A stretch of DNA of 60,986 bases, taken from positions 1 through 60,986 of the forward strand of contig JALTFR010000018.1 of the NCBI GenBank assembly GCA_027006785.1. Direction: 5' to 3'. The stretch's first letter is position 1, and each line of letters opens with the position of its first letter. Below, piece after piece: positions 1-8,667 of the stretch. Below the pieces are notes generated by a model. It made no database searches. It saw only the letters and a program-made list of their open reading frames with translations, and had not been told where the DNA came from. Both the position numbers and the translations under genes were made by a program. The stretch is from Thermoplasmata archaeon (GTDB taxonomy: Archaea; Thermoplasmatota; Thermoplasmata; WALJ01).

Positions 1-635
1 CCGCTGTAACCACCCACCTTGTTGGCCAGAACAGGCATTCCGGCATCCACATTTATCGCCATTCCCTTAACGGTGTTTATCGCAACAACTCCGGAAGCTC
101 CCGCTTCATAGGCTGCAAGTGCCAGAGCGCTTATGTCATGCGTGTTCGGGGTAAGTTTTGCGAAGACAGGTATCTTCACTGAGGAAACGGCGCTCTCCAC
201 CGCCTTTCTGACACCTTCGGGGCTGCTTCCCACCTCAAGGCCGTATCCCTTCGCATGAGGGCACGATAGGTTGAGTTCAACGGCATCAGCACCATATTCC
301 TCCATCCTTCCGGCAAGGTACCCGAATCCCTCAAAATCAGAGGAAAACACGCTTCCGATGACCGGCGCTCCGCCTTTCTTCGCTTCCGCTATCTCCTCGC
401 GGTAGTTCTCTATCCCAGGGTTCGCAAGGCCAACTGCATTGAGAATCCCGTGTTCCAGGGGTACCACTGCGGGGTTTCCGTATCCCTCGCGTGGCTCCAT
501 TCCAATTGACTTCGTGACGAGCGCTCCCGCCTGTTTGCCTATCTCGGCCATTGTGGAACCGACCTCATCGAGTATCCCCGAGGCGAGGATGAGCGGGTTC
601 TTCATGCGAAGGCCGGAGAGTTCTGTGTTGAGCAT
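1..635 (-). CDS. pyrD: dihydroorotate dehydrogenase (PyrD), partial, runs off the left edge
   Basis: Minus-strand translation MLNTELSGLRMKNPLILASGILDEVG...NPGIENYREEI...VELNLSCPHAKG...VFAKLTPNTHDI matches DHODH family motifs; start at 633-635. Confidence 0.9.
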   Translation of the reverse strand, partial: MLNTELSGLRMKNPLILASGILDEVGSTMAEIGKQAGALVTKSIGMEPREGYGNPAVVPLEHGILNAVGLANPGIENYREEIAEAKKGGAPVIGSVFSSDFEGFGYLAGRMEEYGADAVELNLSCPHAKGYGLEVGSSPEGVRKAVESAVSSVKIPVFAKLTPNTHDISALALAAYEAGASGVVAINTVKGMAINVDAGMPVLANKVGGYS

Positions 636-2126
636 CTATGCACCCCTTATCTCCGCATTCCTAAGCCACTCGAGGTCATCGTTGTAAAGCTCCCTCAGAT
701 CCTTTAGGCCCAGCCTGAGCATCGCCAGGCGCTCCAGCCCGAGTCCCCATGCGAGAACAGGGTATTTTATCCCGAATGTCTCCGTAACCTCTGGCCTGAA
801 TATCCCCGCTCCGCCGAGCTCCAGCCATTTTCCGTTGAACATCACCTCGACCTCTAAGCTTGGTTCAGTGTACGGGAAATATGCTGGCCTCACCCGTATC
901 TCGTCGAATCCCATCCTGCTGTAGAACTCCTTCAGAAGCCCGACGAGCATCCTGAGGTTCGCTCCTTCCTCGCACGCTATTCCCTCTATCTGATGGAACT
1001 CAGGCAGGTGCGTCGAGTCTATGGCCTCCCTTCTGAAGACGCGGCCTATTGACATCACCCTGAAAGGCGGCTCGTGCCCTTCCGCAAGGTATCTGACGCT
1101 GTTCACCGTGGTGTGCGTCCTAAGCATCCCTTTCTGCGCTTCCTCAAGGCTCCACTGGTATCCCCAGCCCCTGGATATGCCGGCTCCGTTCTCGTGGACC
1201 GCCCTCACCTTCTCTATGTACTGTGGCAGGTCTATTTCCACCCTGGCGGGCCTTTTCAGGTAGAATGTGTCCTGCATCTCGCGGGCAGGGTGGTCCTGAG
1301 GCATGAAAAGGGCATCCATGTCCCAGAAAGCGCTCTGCACATAGTCCCCCTCGATCTCCGTGAATCCCATCGAAATGAATATCTCCCTTATCTCCTCGAT
1401 TATGCGTGCCATCGGATGGGATTTCCCGCCGTACACCGCAGGCGCGAATGCGTTGACATCGTATTTCCTGATGTCCATCTCCTTCCACTTTCCGCCCCTT
1501 ATTATCTCCGGCGTTAGCTGGGAGATCTCATCCTTCAGCTCTATTCCCATCTCGAGGACCCTTCTGCCCTCATCCGTGAGCACCGCGCTCCTCTCCACCC
1601 TCTCGATCTCCTTCACCGCTTTCCTTGATTTGAGCGCCTTTCCCATCTTTGGGTCTATCTGCTCCCCTTTCCTGAGCTTTTCAAGTGCGACCTCGTCCTC
1701 TTCGAGAGCATTCAGAGCCTCCTTCCCTTTATCGGTTATCGTCAGTACGGTCTGCCCGTCCTCTTTGGAGATGTTCCCCCATCCCCTTCTCTTGAGCCAC
1801 CCCATTCCGACGGACACCTCCGAGGCATCCACGAAGCCCGCATTCCTGACCTCGTCCAGCGTGACCCTGCCTCCTTTCACGGCCATGTACTTGAGTATTG
1901 ACCTTTCGGGCAGTTCCGTCTCTCTGGTGGCCTCGTATTCCGTCCTCACATCCTCGTGTATCTCCACAAGCCCTTTGGATCTCAGCCATGAGATAGCGTT
2001 CATGACCTCAACCTGCGAGGAAAAGCCTCCCTTCTCCATGATCTCATCTATGTCCATCTCTCCGTCTTTGAGTGTGAGGAGCGCTCTCTTCTCAAGCGGG
2101 CTGAGTCTGTCGCGGATGTCTGTCAT
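636..2126 (-). CDS. pheS: phenylalanine--tRNA ligase alpha subunit
   Basis: ORF 636..2306; class II aaRS motifs (FYLKRPAR, TTVNSVRYLAEG, GRVFRREAIDSTHLPEFHQIEG, WLELGGAGIFRPEV); start chosen at MTDIRDRLSP, the longer ORF runs into a repeat. Confidence 0.93.
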   Translation of the reverse strand: MTDIRDRLSPLEKRALLTLKDGEMDIDEIMEKGGFSSQVEVMNAISWLRSKGLVEIHEDVRTEYEATRETELPERSILKYMAVKGGRVTLDEVRNAGFVDASEVSVGMGWLKRRGWGNISKEDGQTVLTITDKGKEALNALEEDEVALEKLRKGEQIDPKMGKALKSRKAVKEIERVERSAVLTDEGRRVLEMGIELKDEISQLTPEIIRGGKWKEMDIRKYDVNAFAPAVYGGKSHPMARIIEEIREIFISMGFTEIEGDYVQSAFWDMDALFMPQDHPAREMQDTFYLKRPARVEIDLPQYIEKVRAVHENGAGISRGWGYQWSLEEAQKGMLRTHTTVNSVRYLAEGHEPPFRVMSIGRVFRREAIDSTHLPEFHQIEGIACEEGANLRMLVGLLKEFYSRMGFDEIRVRPAYFPYTEPSLEVEVMFNGKWLELGGAGIFRPEVTETFGIKYPVLAWGLGLERLAMLRLGLKDLRELYNDDLEWLRNAEIRGA

Positions 2127-2224
2127 CGTGAGGGGAAAAACAGGAGGGTTAAAAAGGGTTTTCAAAAACAATGTGTGGAAAATAGTCTTTGGTTCAAAGT
2201 TGACGGGTCCACCAAGCAAAGTAC

Positions 2225-2316
2225 GGACTTCATACGAAGTCCTGCCGAAGAACGATAGTTCTGAGCCTGCCTTCCGAAGAAAAGGCTTGGTCGCAAAATA
2301 TTTCATATTTTGCTCG
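2225..2316 (+). repeat. four-hairpin array element, family 1, copy A
   Basis: GGACTTC/GAAGTCC, GAAC/GTTC, GCCTT/AAGGC and GCAAAATAT/ATATTTTGC stems separated by linkers shared with 57440-57633. Confidence 0.8.
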
Positions 2317-2359
2317 TTTGGACAAATCCGGTCTTTTTAATTGCATATTAATTGCATAG

Positions 2360-2546
2360 AGTGGGCCCGACGAGCAAACCCATGACTTCTTCCAGAAGTC
2401 TGGCTCGTTGCTTCCGCAACTCGTAGCGCCTTCGCGAGGCGGCCAAAAGTATGTGAGTGAGCAGGCCCACCCGATTTTCTTTCTCATCCGGTGGCTTTCT
2501 TTGGAGGGTGAGCCAGCGCAACGAGCAGAAAAGAAAGAGCCCGAAG
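2360..2546 (-). repeat. hairpin-rich tRNA-Pro-adjacent element(s), including a family 2 copy at about 2461-2546
   Basis: Bounded by AGTGGGCCCG repeat (2360-2369 and 2545-2554, the latter being the tRNA-Pro 3' end); the minus strand of 2461-2520 aligns without gaps to 57230-57290. Confidence 0.7.
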
Positions 2547-2619
2547 TGGGCCCGCCCGGATTTGAACCGGAGTCTATGGCTCCCGAAGCCACAAGTATGC
2601 CAAGCTAACCCACGGGCCC
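2547..2619 (-). tRNA. tRNA-Pro (CGG)
   Basis: Acceptor GGGCCCG/CGGGCCC, anticodon loop TTCGGGA, T-loop GGTTCAAATCC on minus strand. Confidence 0.9.
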
Positions 2620-2638
2620 TAGGTGATAAAATTAGGGT

Positions 2639-2830
2639 TTAAGAAAAGGGTTTTATCTCGTCGATTAGATCAACATGGCTTATTATCATCCTGCGGCAGC
2701 AGTATCTGGTTATTCCAAGGTCATCCAGGACCTTTGCAGGGTCCTCTCCGTTCTCAACCCTTGTCTTGAAGGGTTCGTAAGCGGAGCCGATGACCTTCCC
2801 GCAGGTGAAACATCTCACAGGGACTATCAT
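2639..2830 (-). CDS. rpoN: DNA-directed RNA polymerase subunit N
   Basis: [15 protein letters not shown]...[18 protein letters not shown]. Confidence 0.95.
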   Translation of the reverse strand: MIVPVRCFTCGKVIGSAYEPFKTRVENGEDPAKVLDDLGITRYCCRRMIISHVDLIDEIKPFS

Positions 2831-2834
2831 TCCA

Positions 2835-3245
2835 TCACCTGTAAGACTTCTGTCTCTTCTTTCTCGCACCACGGCCCAATGGCTTCTTCGGGAGCTTCCT
2901 TCTCGGGTCGTTCACGAGCATGCTTCTGTCGTACTGCCTGAGCACTGCCTCGAGTTCCCTGTCCTTGAAGTACTCAACAAGGGCACGGGCTATGGCCGTC
3001 CTTGCAGCGCTCGCCTGCCCCATGAATCCTCCTCCTTCGACGCGGACGTTGATATCCACCTTGGATATCCTCTTGTCTCCTGCGAGTACGAGGGGTTCCT
3101 GTATCTTCAGCCTTGAAAGCTCGTTTCCGTATATCTCCAGCGGCACTGAGTTTATCCTGACCCTTCCGGCACCCTTCTTTATGTGTGCCCTTGCAATGGC
3201 GGTCTTCCTCTTTCCGCTGGTTACCTTGGTGTCTTTCTTCTTCAT
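2835..3245 (-). CDS. rps9: 30S ribosomal protein S9
   Basis: [16 protein letters not shown]...[22 protein letters not shown]. Confidence 0.96.
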   Translation of the reverse strand: MKKKDTKVTSGKRKTAIARAHIKKGAGRVRINSVPLEIYGNELSRLKIQEPLVLAGDKRISKVDINVRVEGGGFMGQASAARTAIARALVEYFKDRELEAVLRQYDRSMLVNDPRRKLPKKPLGRGARKKRQKSYR

Positions 3246-3256
3246 CTATTCACCCC

Positions 3257-3688
3257 TCAGAACTTGGCTCCCATGTGGCGCGCAAGGTCCCCCACTGTTA
3301 TGTAGGTGGTACCTTCTATTCCGTCTACCTTGGCATCTATCTCTGTAAGCTTCACCTTTTTAAGTTCAGCTGGAGTTCCTATATAAACCTTCAGGCGCTT
3401 GAGGGCCTCTCTTCCTCTTGTGTTCTCTTTGGGGAGCATTCCCTTCACGGTCCTCTTGACTATCCTGTCCGGCATCCTCGGGTAGAACGGCCCCTTTCTC
3501 TTGCTGTTCCCGTCTCCGAGGTGGCGCCTATCCCCGTATCTCCTGTATATCGTGTACTTGTTTCCGACGATGGCGGTCCTTTCCGCATTGAGAATGACAA
3601 CCTCCTCGCCGTTGAGAAGCATCTTGGCAACTATGCTGGACATCCTTCCGAGGATCATCTTGTCGGCATCGATGTATTTCACCATCAT
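3257..3688 (-). CDS. rpl13: 50S ribosomal protein L13
   Basis: MVKYIDADKMILGRMSSIVAKMLLNGEEVVILNAE... Confidence 0.95.
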   Translation of the reverse strand: MMVKYIDADKMILGRMSSIVAKMLLNGEEVVILNAERTAIVGNKYTIYRRYGDRRHLGDGNSKRKGPFYPRMPDRIVKRTVKGMLPKENTRGREALKRLKVYIGTPAELKKVKLTEIDAKVDGIEGTTYITVGDLARHMGAKF

Positions 3689-3689
3689 C

Positions 3690-4052
3690 TCACCTCATTA
3701 TCCTCACGCCTGAGCCCTTCGGGTTGCTTCCCGCGAGCTCCAGCATGCCGATGACCTTTCCACCGGCGCTCTCCACCTTCTTCACTGCGCTCTTCGATGC
3801 CCTGTATGTAGCTATGGTGACCTTCTTGTCTATATCTCCTGCTCCAAGAAGCTTTCCGGGTATCACTATCGTGTCGTTCTCCTCTGCGTACTTTGAAACC
3901 TTGCTCACATTGACCTCGGCCCAGTTACGGGCAGGGCCCTCAAGTCTGCGAGCAACGTCTCGCCAGATAGGGGCATCGTTCTCGCGAGCCACTGTCTTCA
4001 ACTCGCTTATCAGCCCCATCAGGTTCGGGTCTGTTTTCTTCATCTTCTTCAT
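3690..4052 (-). CDS. rpl18e: 50S ribosomal protein L18e
   Basis: KTDPNLMGLISELKTVARENDAPIWRDVARRLEGPARNWAEVNVSKV; start placed at MKKMKKTD. Confidence 0.93.
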   Translation of the reverse strand: MKKMKKTDPNLMGLISELKTVARENDAPIWRDVARRLEGPARNWAEVNVSKVSKYAEENDTIVIPGKLLGAGDIDKKVTIATYRASKSAVKKVESAGGKVIGMLELAGSNPKGSGVRIMR

Positions 4053-4199
4053 GTCAATTCCTCCTTCGCCGAGGCATCTCTGACTCATGCGACGTTGCTG
4101 AGGTGCGCTCACAACTGAAACTCCGATATAAAGCTTTGGTAGTCCGTGGCCCTCTCCTGAACGATAAGTATTTAAGCGTGCAGGCACTTTGAAGACGCG

Positions 4200-4424
4200 A
4201 TGAAGACCTATATCACGATATTCTTCAACAGCGACGGCGGACGGCCCTCAGATGTGGTGGATTCACTGGTACAGCTGGGTTTCAAACCGATAGCAGGGCC
4301 ATACGACATGGTGTATGAGTGGCCCAATAGCGCAAATGTCAGGGACGCTGTCATATTCGCTGACCAGATCCAGATGACCCTCGAGGGCATGGGCGTCTTC
4401 TTCAAGATCGAGACCGTAGAGTGA
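4200..4424 (+). CDS. small conserved hypothetical protein, paralogous to 53398..53616
   Basis: MKTYITIFFNSDGGRPSDVVDSLVQLGFKPIAGPYDMVYEW; same length and motif spacing as the second copy. Confidence 0.8.
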   Translation: MKTYITIFFNSDGGRPSDVVDSLVQLGFKPIAGPYDMVYEWPNSANVRDAVIFADQIQMTLEGMGVFFKIETVE

Positions 4425-4427
4425 GCA

Positions 4428-5024
4428 TCAGCGCCGTATCTTTTTGGCGTAGACCCTTACTATATCTCTGGCAGGTACAGAACCGTTCTCAACGAATCCG
4501 TATGTCGCCTTTATCTTGTGTATTACAACATAGTCCCTGTCTATCTGGAAGTAGTCCCCGATTATGAACTCCTCATCCGGCTCGGCACTTATCTTCCGTG
4601 ATACCGTCCTTTCCCCCTTATTTATGGAGAACTTGACCTCCACATGGTCGAACCTTTTGAGCCATATCGTCTCTATGTCCGATGCGTGGGCCTGTTGCAC
4701 CCTTCTTCCGCCTGATTCTATGGCGGTTATCCGTACAAGGCTGCCTTCGTGCATGAACTCGTCACCCACCATCACCAGTTCCTCGGGAGGTATGGCAACC
4801 GATGTCCTTCTGGATTCCCTTCCCTCGCTGATTATCGTCCTTATGTCAAGGGGAGCGCTCTCCTTTATCACTGCATGGTGTACCGTTCCACACTTGGTGC
4901 ATTTCACCGTGCCTTCGAAGCTTATGGCACCCTTCTTCTCGCTAACCTTTCCCTTTATCACCGTGTGCCTCGTTTCCTCCCCACATGTGGGGCATTCGAC
5001 CGAGACAGAACCTGGCGTTCCCAT
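4428..5024 (-). CDS. HVO_0476-type zinc finger protein
   Basis: VECPTCGEETRHTVIKGK...VKCTKCGTVHHAVIKE and downstream IESGGRRVQQAHASDIETIW. Confidence 0.8.
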   Translation of the reverse strand: MGTPGSVSVECPTCGEETRHTVIKGKVSEKKGAISFEGTVKCTKCGTVHHAVIKESAPLDIRTIISEGRESRRTSVAIPPEELVMVGDEFMHEGSLVRITAIESGGRRVQQAHASDIETIWLKRFDHVEVKFSINKGERTVSRKISAEPDEEFIIGDYFQIDRDYVVIHKIKATYGFVENGSVPARDIVRVYAKKIRR

Positions 5025-5028
5025 TACA

Positions 5029-5895
5029 TCACTCTCCGTATTCCTCGAGTATCAACCGGACGATGTCCTCCTTGTCTATTCCCTTCAGGTCATCGTCCCT
5101 CATGTTCTTCAGCGAGTTCCTTATCTTCACATATGCGCTCTCCGGCATCTCGCTCCGATGCGCGGCCAGTTCCCTCGCTATCTGCTGAGCCGCCTTCCTG
5201 CTCCTCGTGGGATGGTATGGCTTCGTGTCCACAACAACTCCCAGCCCTCCAACTATCACATACCTGTGGTATGTGTCGCTGTGCCTTGTGCTGCGCGCCT
5301 TCACTATCTTCAGGTACCTGTTGCTCTCCTCAGTGGCCCTGTAGTTCAGGTGTATCACATTGTCAGCAAGGTACATCGGTATCACGACCTCAGGCCCGGA
5401 CAGGTCCCCTTTGCCGTGCTCCTCCAGAGTCGCCACGACGGTGCCTATCTTCCTCATCTCCTTCAGCATGAAGCCTATGACATCCCTCTGCTCATACCTG
5501 TCCTTTAAAGCCCACACAACCGGGGTCAGAGGGTCTATTGCTATTCTGGCATCCGCACCTTCCCAGCGCTTCACGAATGAGGGCAATTCCTTTTTTATGA
5601 ATGTGGAGAAGTCCTTTCCTGAGGCATCTATGAATACTAGGCTCTTGTTCTTCACATGGTCCAGTATGTCGGTCCAGCCCATCTCTATGGCCTCTTTGAT
5701 TATCTGCTCCTTGTTCTCGTCAAGGCTCACGAAAACGCCTTCCTGTCCCTCCTCAAGCCCTCTTCTGATGAATTGCGTGGCGAAGGTCGTCTTTCCAGCC
5801 CCCGAACATCCTATGACCACTGTGGTCGAGTTTGCGTTTATCCCGCCGTCCATTATCGCGTTCAGTCCGTAAACTCCGCTCTTTATCTTCTTCAT
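5029..5895 (-). CDS. RecA-superfamily ATPase (KaiC/GvpD/RAD55-like)
   Basis: SGVYGLNAIMDGGINANSTTVVIGCSGAGKTTFATQFI; Walker A and FVSLDEN. Confidence 0.88.
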   Translation of the reverse strand: MKKIKSGVYGLNAIMDGGINANSTTVVIGCSGAGKTTFATQFIRRGLEEGQEGVFVSLDENKEQIIKEAIEMGWTDILDHVKNKSLVFIDASGKDFSTFIKKELPSFVKRWEGADARIAIDPLTPVVWALKDRYEQRDVIGFMLKEMRKIGTVVATLEEHGKGDLSGPEVVIPMYLADNVIHLNYRATEESNRYLKIVKARSTRHSDTYHRYVIVGGLGVVVDTKPYHPTRSRKAAQQIARELAAHRSEMPESAYVKIRNSLKNMRDDDLKGIDKEDIVRLILEEYGE

Positions 5896-6368
5896 GTGCC
5901 GTCCTCCACATCCCTGCACATATCGTCAGGCAGTTCTCCTGTTTCAAGGTAGGTGTTGAAGTGCTCAAGCCATCTGGGCTGCCTCGGCGCCAGCTGGATG
6001 AACTCCACGAACTTGGTAAGCAATTCGGTGGTATCAGGGTGAAGGTGGTGCTCTATTCCACAGGCGTCCTCCTCAGCTATCTCAGGGTCTATGCCCAGAA
6101 TAGTCAGGAAGTTCTTCAGAACCCTGTGCTTGTCCGCCACGGACCTTGCCACCTCCCTTCCCTCTTCAGAGAGCGTTATGGGCTTGTAGGGCTCGTATAC
6201 CACATAACCAGAATCGGACAGCTTCTTTATCATGTCCGTGACACTGGGAGGCTTCACCGATAGGCGCTGCGCCACATCGGAGACCGTTGCGTATCCCTTC
6301 TCCTCGGAGAGCTCGTATATCGCCCTGAGGTAATCTTCCTCGGTCTCGCTCATTCCCTTCTTCCTCAT
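5892..6368 (-). CDS. DtxR/MntR-family metal-dependent transcriptional regulator
   Basis: SETEEDYLRAIYELSEEKGYATVSDVAQRLSVKPPSVTDMIKKLSDSGYVVYEPY...EEDACGIEHHL. Confidence 0.93.
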   Translation of the reverse strand: MRKKGMSETEEDYLRAIYELSEEKGYATVSDVAQRLSVKPPSVTDMIKKLSDSGYVVYEPYKPITLSEEGREVARSVADKHRVLKNFLTILGIDPEIAEEDACGIEHHLHPDTTELLTKFVEFIQLAPRQPRWLEHFNTYLETGELPDDMCRDVEDGT

Positions 6369-6425
6369 GGTACCGCCTTCAACCTAACTTATTTAGACGA
6401 ACTTAAACCTAGTATTTGTTCTTTT

Positions 6426-6911
6426 CTACCAGAAATGGAGAATATCCACGAAATCCTGGAATATGCCAAAGATGTAGAGCGCTCCCATGCAGGCGAGGTC
6501 TATTCCGAGGTTCGCAGGTATGCTGTCGTACCTGACCCACCCCTTGTACTTCCGTGAATTGATGGGCCAGAGCATGAGGACTCCGGAATATGTCATGGAA
6601 TCAAGTATGACATGGGAGAACGCCGCCGAGAACGAAAGAAGCCCTATGATAGCGGATTCCTTCGCGCTCATCGAGAACAGGAAGTATGCGGATATCCCTG
6701 CGGTGATTCCCATTATCATGGAAGCGCCGAGGCTGTGGCTGTAGGCTCCCCTGTGCTCCGCCAGATGGAGCTTGTCCAGTATTATGTCCCCATCGGGAAG
6801 AACGCCGAACAGACCTCCTATGAGTCCATAGAGAACATAGTCTCCGCCGAGGAAACGGGCGAACAGCAGACCTACGGTGATTCCGGTTATGAAATGTGTG
6901 CTCCATTTCAC
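6426..6911 (-). CDS. membrane-bound metal-dependent hydrolase (YdjM/DUF457-like)
   Basis: THFITGITVG...LPDGDIILDKLHLAEHRGAYSHSLG...HVILDSMTYSGVLMLWP. Confidence 0.85.
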   Translation of the reverse strand: MKWSTHFITGITVGLLFARFLGGDYVLYGLIGGLFGVLPDGDIILDKLHLAEHRGAYSHSLGASMIMGITAGISAYFLFSMSAKESAIIGLLSFSAAFSHVILDSMTYSGVLMLWPINSRKYKGWVRYDSIPANLGIDLACMGALYIFGIFQDFVDILHFW

Positions 6912-6957
6912 GGGAGGAAATCGTGAGATTTATTTAGTATATCGCCCTCGGGACATC

Positions 6958-8070
6958 ATGGCCGAGTTCGAGGTTACTCCCTGGGAAGTAAGCGGGGACA
7001 TAGACTACGACGAGCTTATGAAGAGGTTCGGGACCACGCCGATAGATGATGCCCTCATAGACAGGATGCGGAAATACGGGGAGCCGCACCTGCTTCTCCG
7101 GAGAAAGATATTCTACTCCCACAGGGACCTCGATAAGATGCTCGATGACTATGAGAAGGGAAAGGGATTCTACCTTTACACCGGAAGAGGCCCCTCGGGG
7201 ATGACGCATCTCGGCCACCTGATGCCCTGGATATTCACCAAATGGGTGCAGGACACCTTCGGCGCCCATCTCTATTTCCAGATAACCGATGATGAGAAGT
7301 TCCTTTTCAAGGACGATATGAGCCTGGAACAGACAAAGGATTACGCATACGAGAACATACTGGACATCATCGCCCTTGGCTTCGACCCCGAAAAGACGCA
7401 CATATTCATAGACACGGAGTACATACACCACCTCTACCCGATAGCCCTGAGGGTTGCGAAGAAGATAACATTCTCAACGGCCAGAGCGGTCTTCGGCTTC
7501 CAGAACTCCAGCAACATCGGCCAGATATTCTACACCAGCATCCAGAGCGCTCCCGCCTTCCTCGGTTCCGTGCTCAACGGTAGGCCCACTAACTGCCTCG
7601 TCCCCTGTGGAATAGACCAGGACCCGCATTTCAGGGTGACGAGGGATGTGGCTCCCGGGCTGGGATATCCGAAAACGACGATGCTCTACTGCAAACTATT
7701 TCCCTCACTTAGCGGAGGGGACAAGATGTCCTCATCCTCTCCGGATGCCACCATATACACCACCGACACGCCGAAGAAGGTGAAGAAGAAGATAGGGAGG
7801 GCGTTCACGGGCGGAGCGGTATCTGTGGAGGAGCAGAGGAAGAACGGTGGGAATCCGGAAGTGTGCACGGTGTACAAGTACTTCTACTACATGTTCGAAG
7901 AGGACGATAAAAAACTGAGGCAGATCTACGACGAGTGCAGGGCCGGTGAAAGGCTCTGTGGCCAGTGCAAGATGGAACTGACGGAGAAGATAAACGCATT
8001 CCTCCAGAGACATCAGGAGAACAGGGAGAAGGCTAAGGACAGGATAGAGGAGTTCATGCTGAGGGACTGA
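6958..8070 (+). CDS. trpS: tryptophan--tRNA ligase
   Basis: GRGPSGMTHLGHLMPW (HIGH-like) and KMSSSSPD (KMSKS-like). Confidence 0.95.
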   Translation: MAEFEVTPWEVSGDIDYDELMKRFGTTPIDDALIDRMRKYGEPHLLLRRKIFYSHRDLDKMLDDYEKGKGFYLYTGRGPSGMTHLGHLMPWIFTKWVQDTFGAHLYFQITDDEKFLFKDDMSLEQTKDYAYENILDIIALGFDPEKTHIFIDTEYIHHLYPIALRVAKKITFSTARAVFGFQNSSNIGQIFYTSIQSAPAFLGSVLNGRPTNCLVPCGIDQDPHFRVTRDVAPGLGYPKTTMLYCKLFPSLSGGDKMSSSSPDATIYTTDTPKKVKKKIGRAFTGGAVSVEEQRKNGGNPEVCTVYKYFYYMFEEDDKKLRQIYDECRAGERLCGQCKMELTEKINAFLQRHQENREKAKDRIEEFMLRD

Positions 8071-8194
8071 TAAAAGTAATTTTCCCTATCTCCCCTCTTC
8101 TAAACTTTATGTATGCGGAACATAATGTTTGACAAACATAAAGAATGTGCGCGGATGAGGTTCTGTTACAGGGAAAAGAAGATCAAAAAGTGAA

Positions 8195-8557
8195 TCATTC
8201 CGGTTTTTCGCTTTTAGAATTCGCCTTTTCCCACCAGATTTTGGGTTTGCTCCTTTTTTTCTGCACTTCATACTCTCGGATCTCACAGACCATATGTCCA
8301 GCTTTTCCCACAAAGAACAGGGAAACGAGCTCTATACCCGCGGCCAGTAATGCAAGTTGCTGGTCTTCGAAAAATAGCAAGAAGAGTGACAGGAGAAACA
8401 GAGGTATGCTCGCATACAGAAATATCTTAGCGGTATGTATTTCCTTCTGAAAAGAGGTCTTTCCACCTGCATGAAAAAGCTCTCTGCATCTGATTGCCTG
8501 AAGAGATAAACTGACATAGAAAAGGGAGAAGGTGAGCATGGTCAATGTGTATGCCAT
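8195..8557 (-). CDS. small membrane protein of unknown function
   Basis: 120 aa with predicted hydrophobic segments and a basic tail. Confidence 0.55.
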   Translation of the reverse strand: MAYTLTMLTFSLFYVSLSLQAIRCRELFHAGGKTSFQKEIHTAKIFLYASIPLFLLSLFLLFFEDQQLALLAAGIELVSLFFVGKAGHMVCEIREYEVQKKRSKPKIWWEKANSKSEKPE

Positions 8558-8667
8558 TCCATGTCCCTCCGAGACAGTAATTTTCCGATGGTTTTCTCAT
8601 TCTTCAGCACTATCACCATTCGGAAGATATGCATATCTTATATTTATCTATTTCCTTTCTTTATCCG

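Noticed and set aside
1074-1517. Numerous 60-150 aa ORFs opposite conserved genes (e.g. 1074..1517 +, 4564..5508 +, 48217..49353 -)
   Set aside because: They lie antisense to well-supported conserved genes and their sequences are low-complexity or antisense-like; treated as spurious.
2225-2445. CRISPR-like array
   Set aside because: Repeats are variable-arm hairpins with short constant linkers, not identical direct repeats with unique spacers; no cas genes seen.
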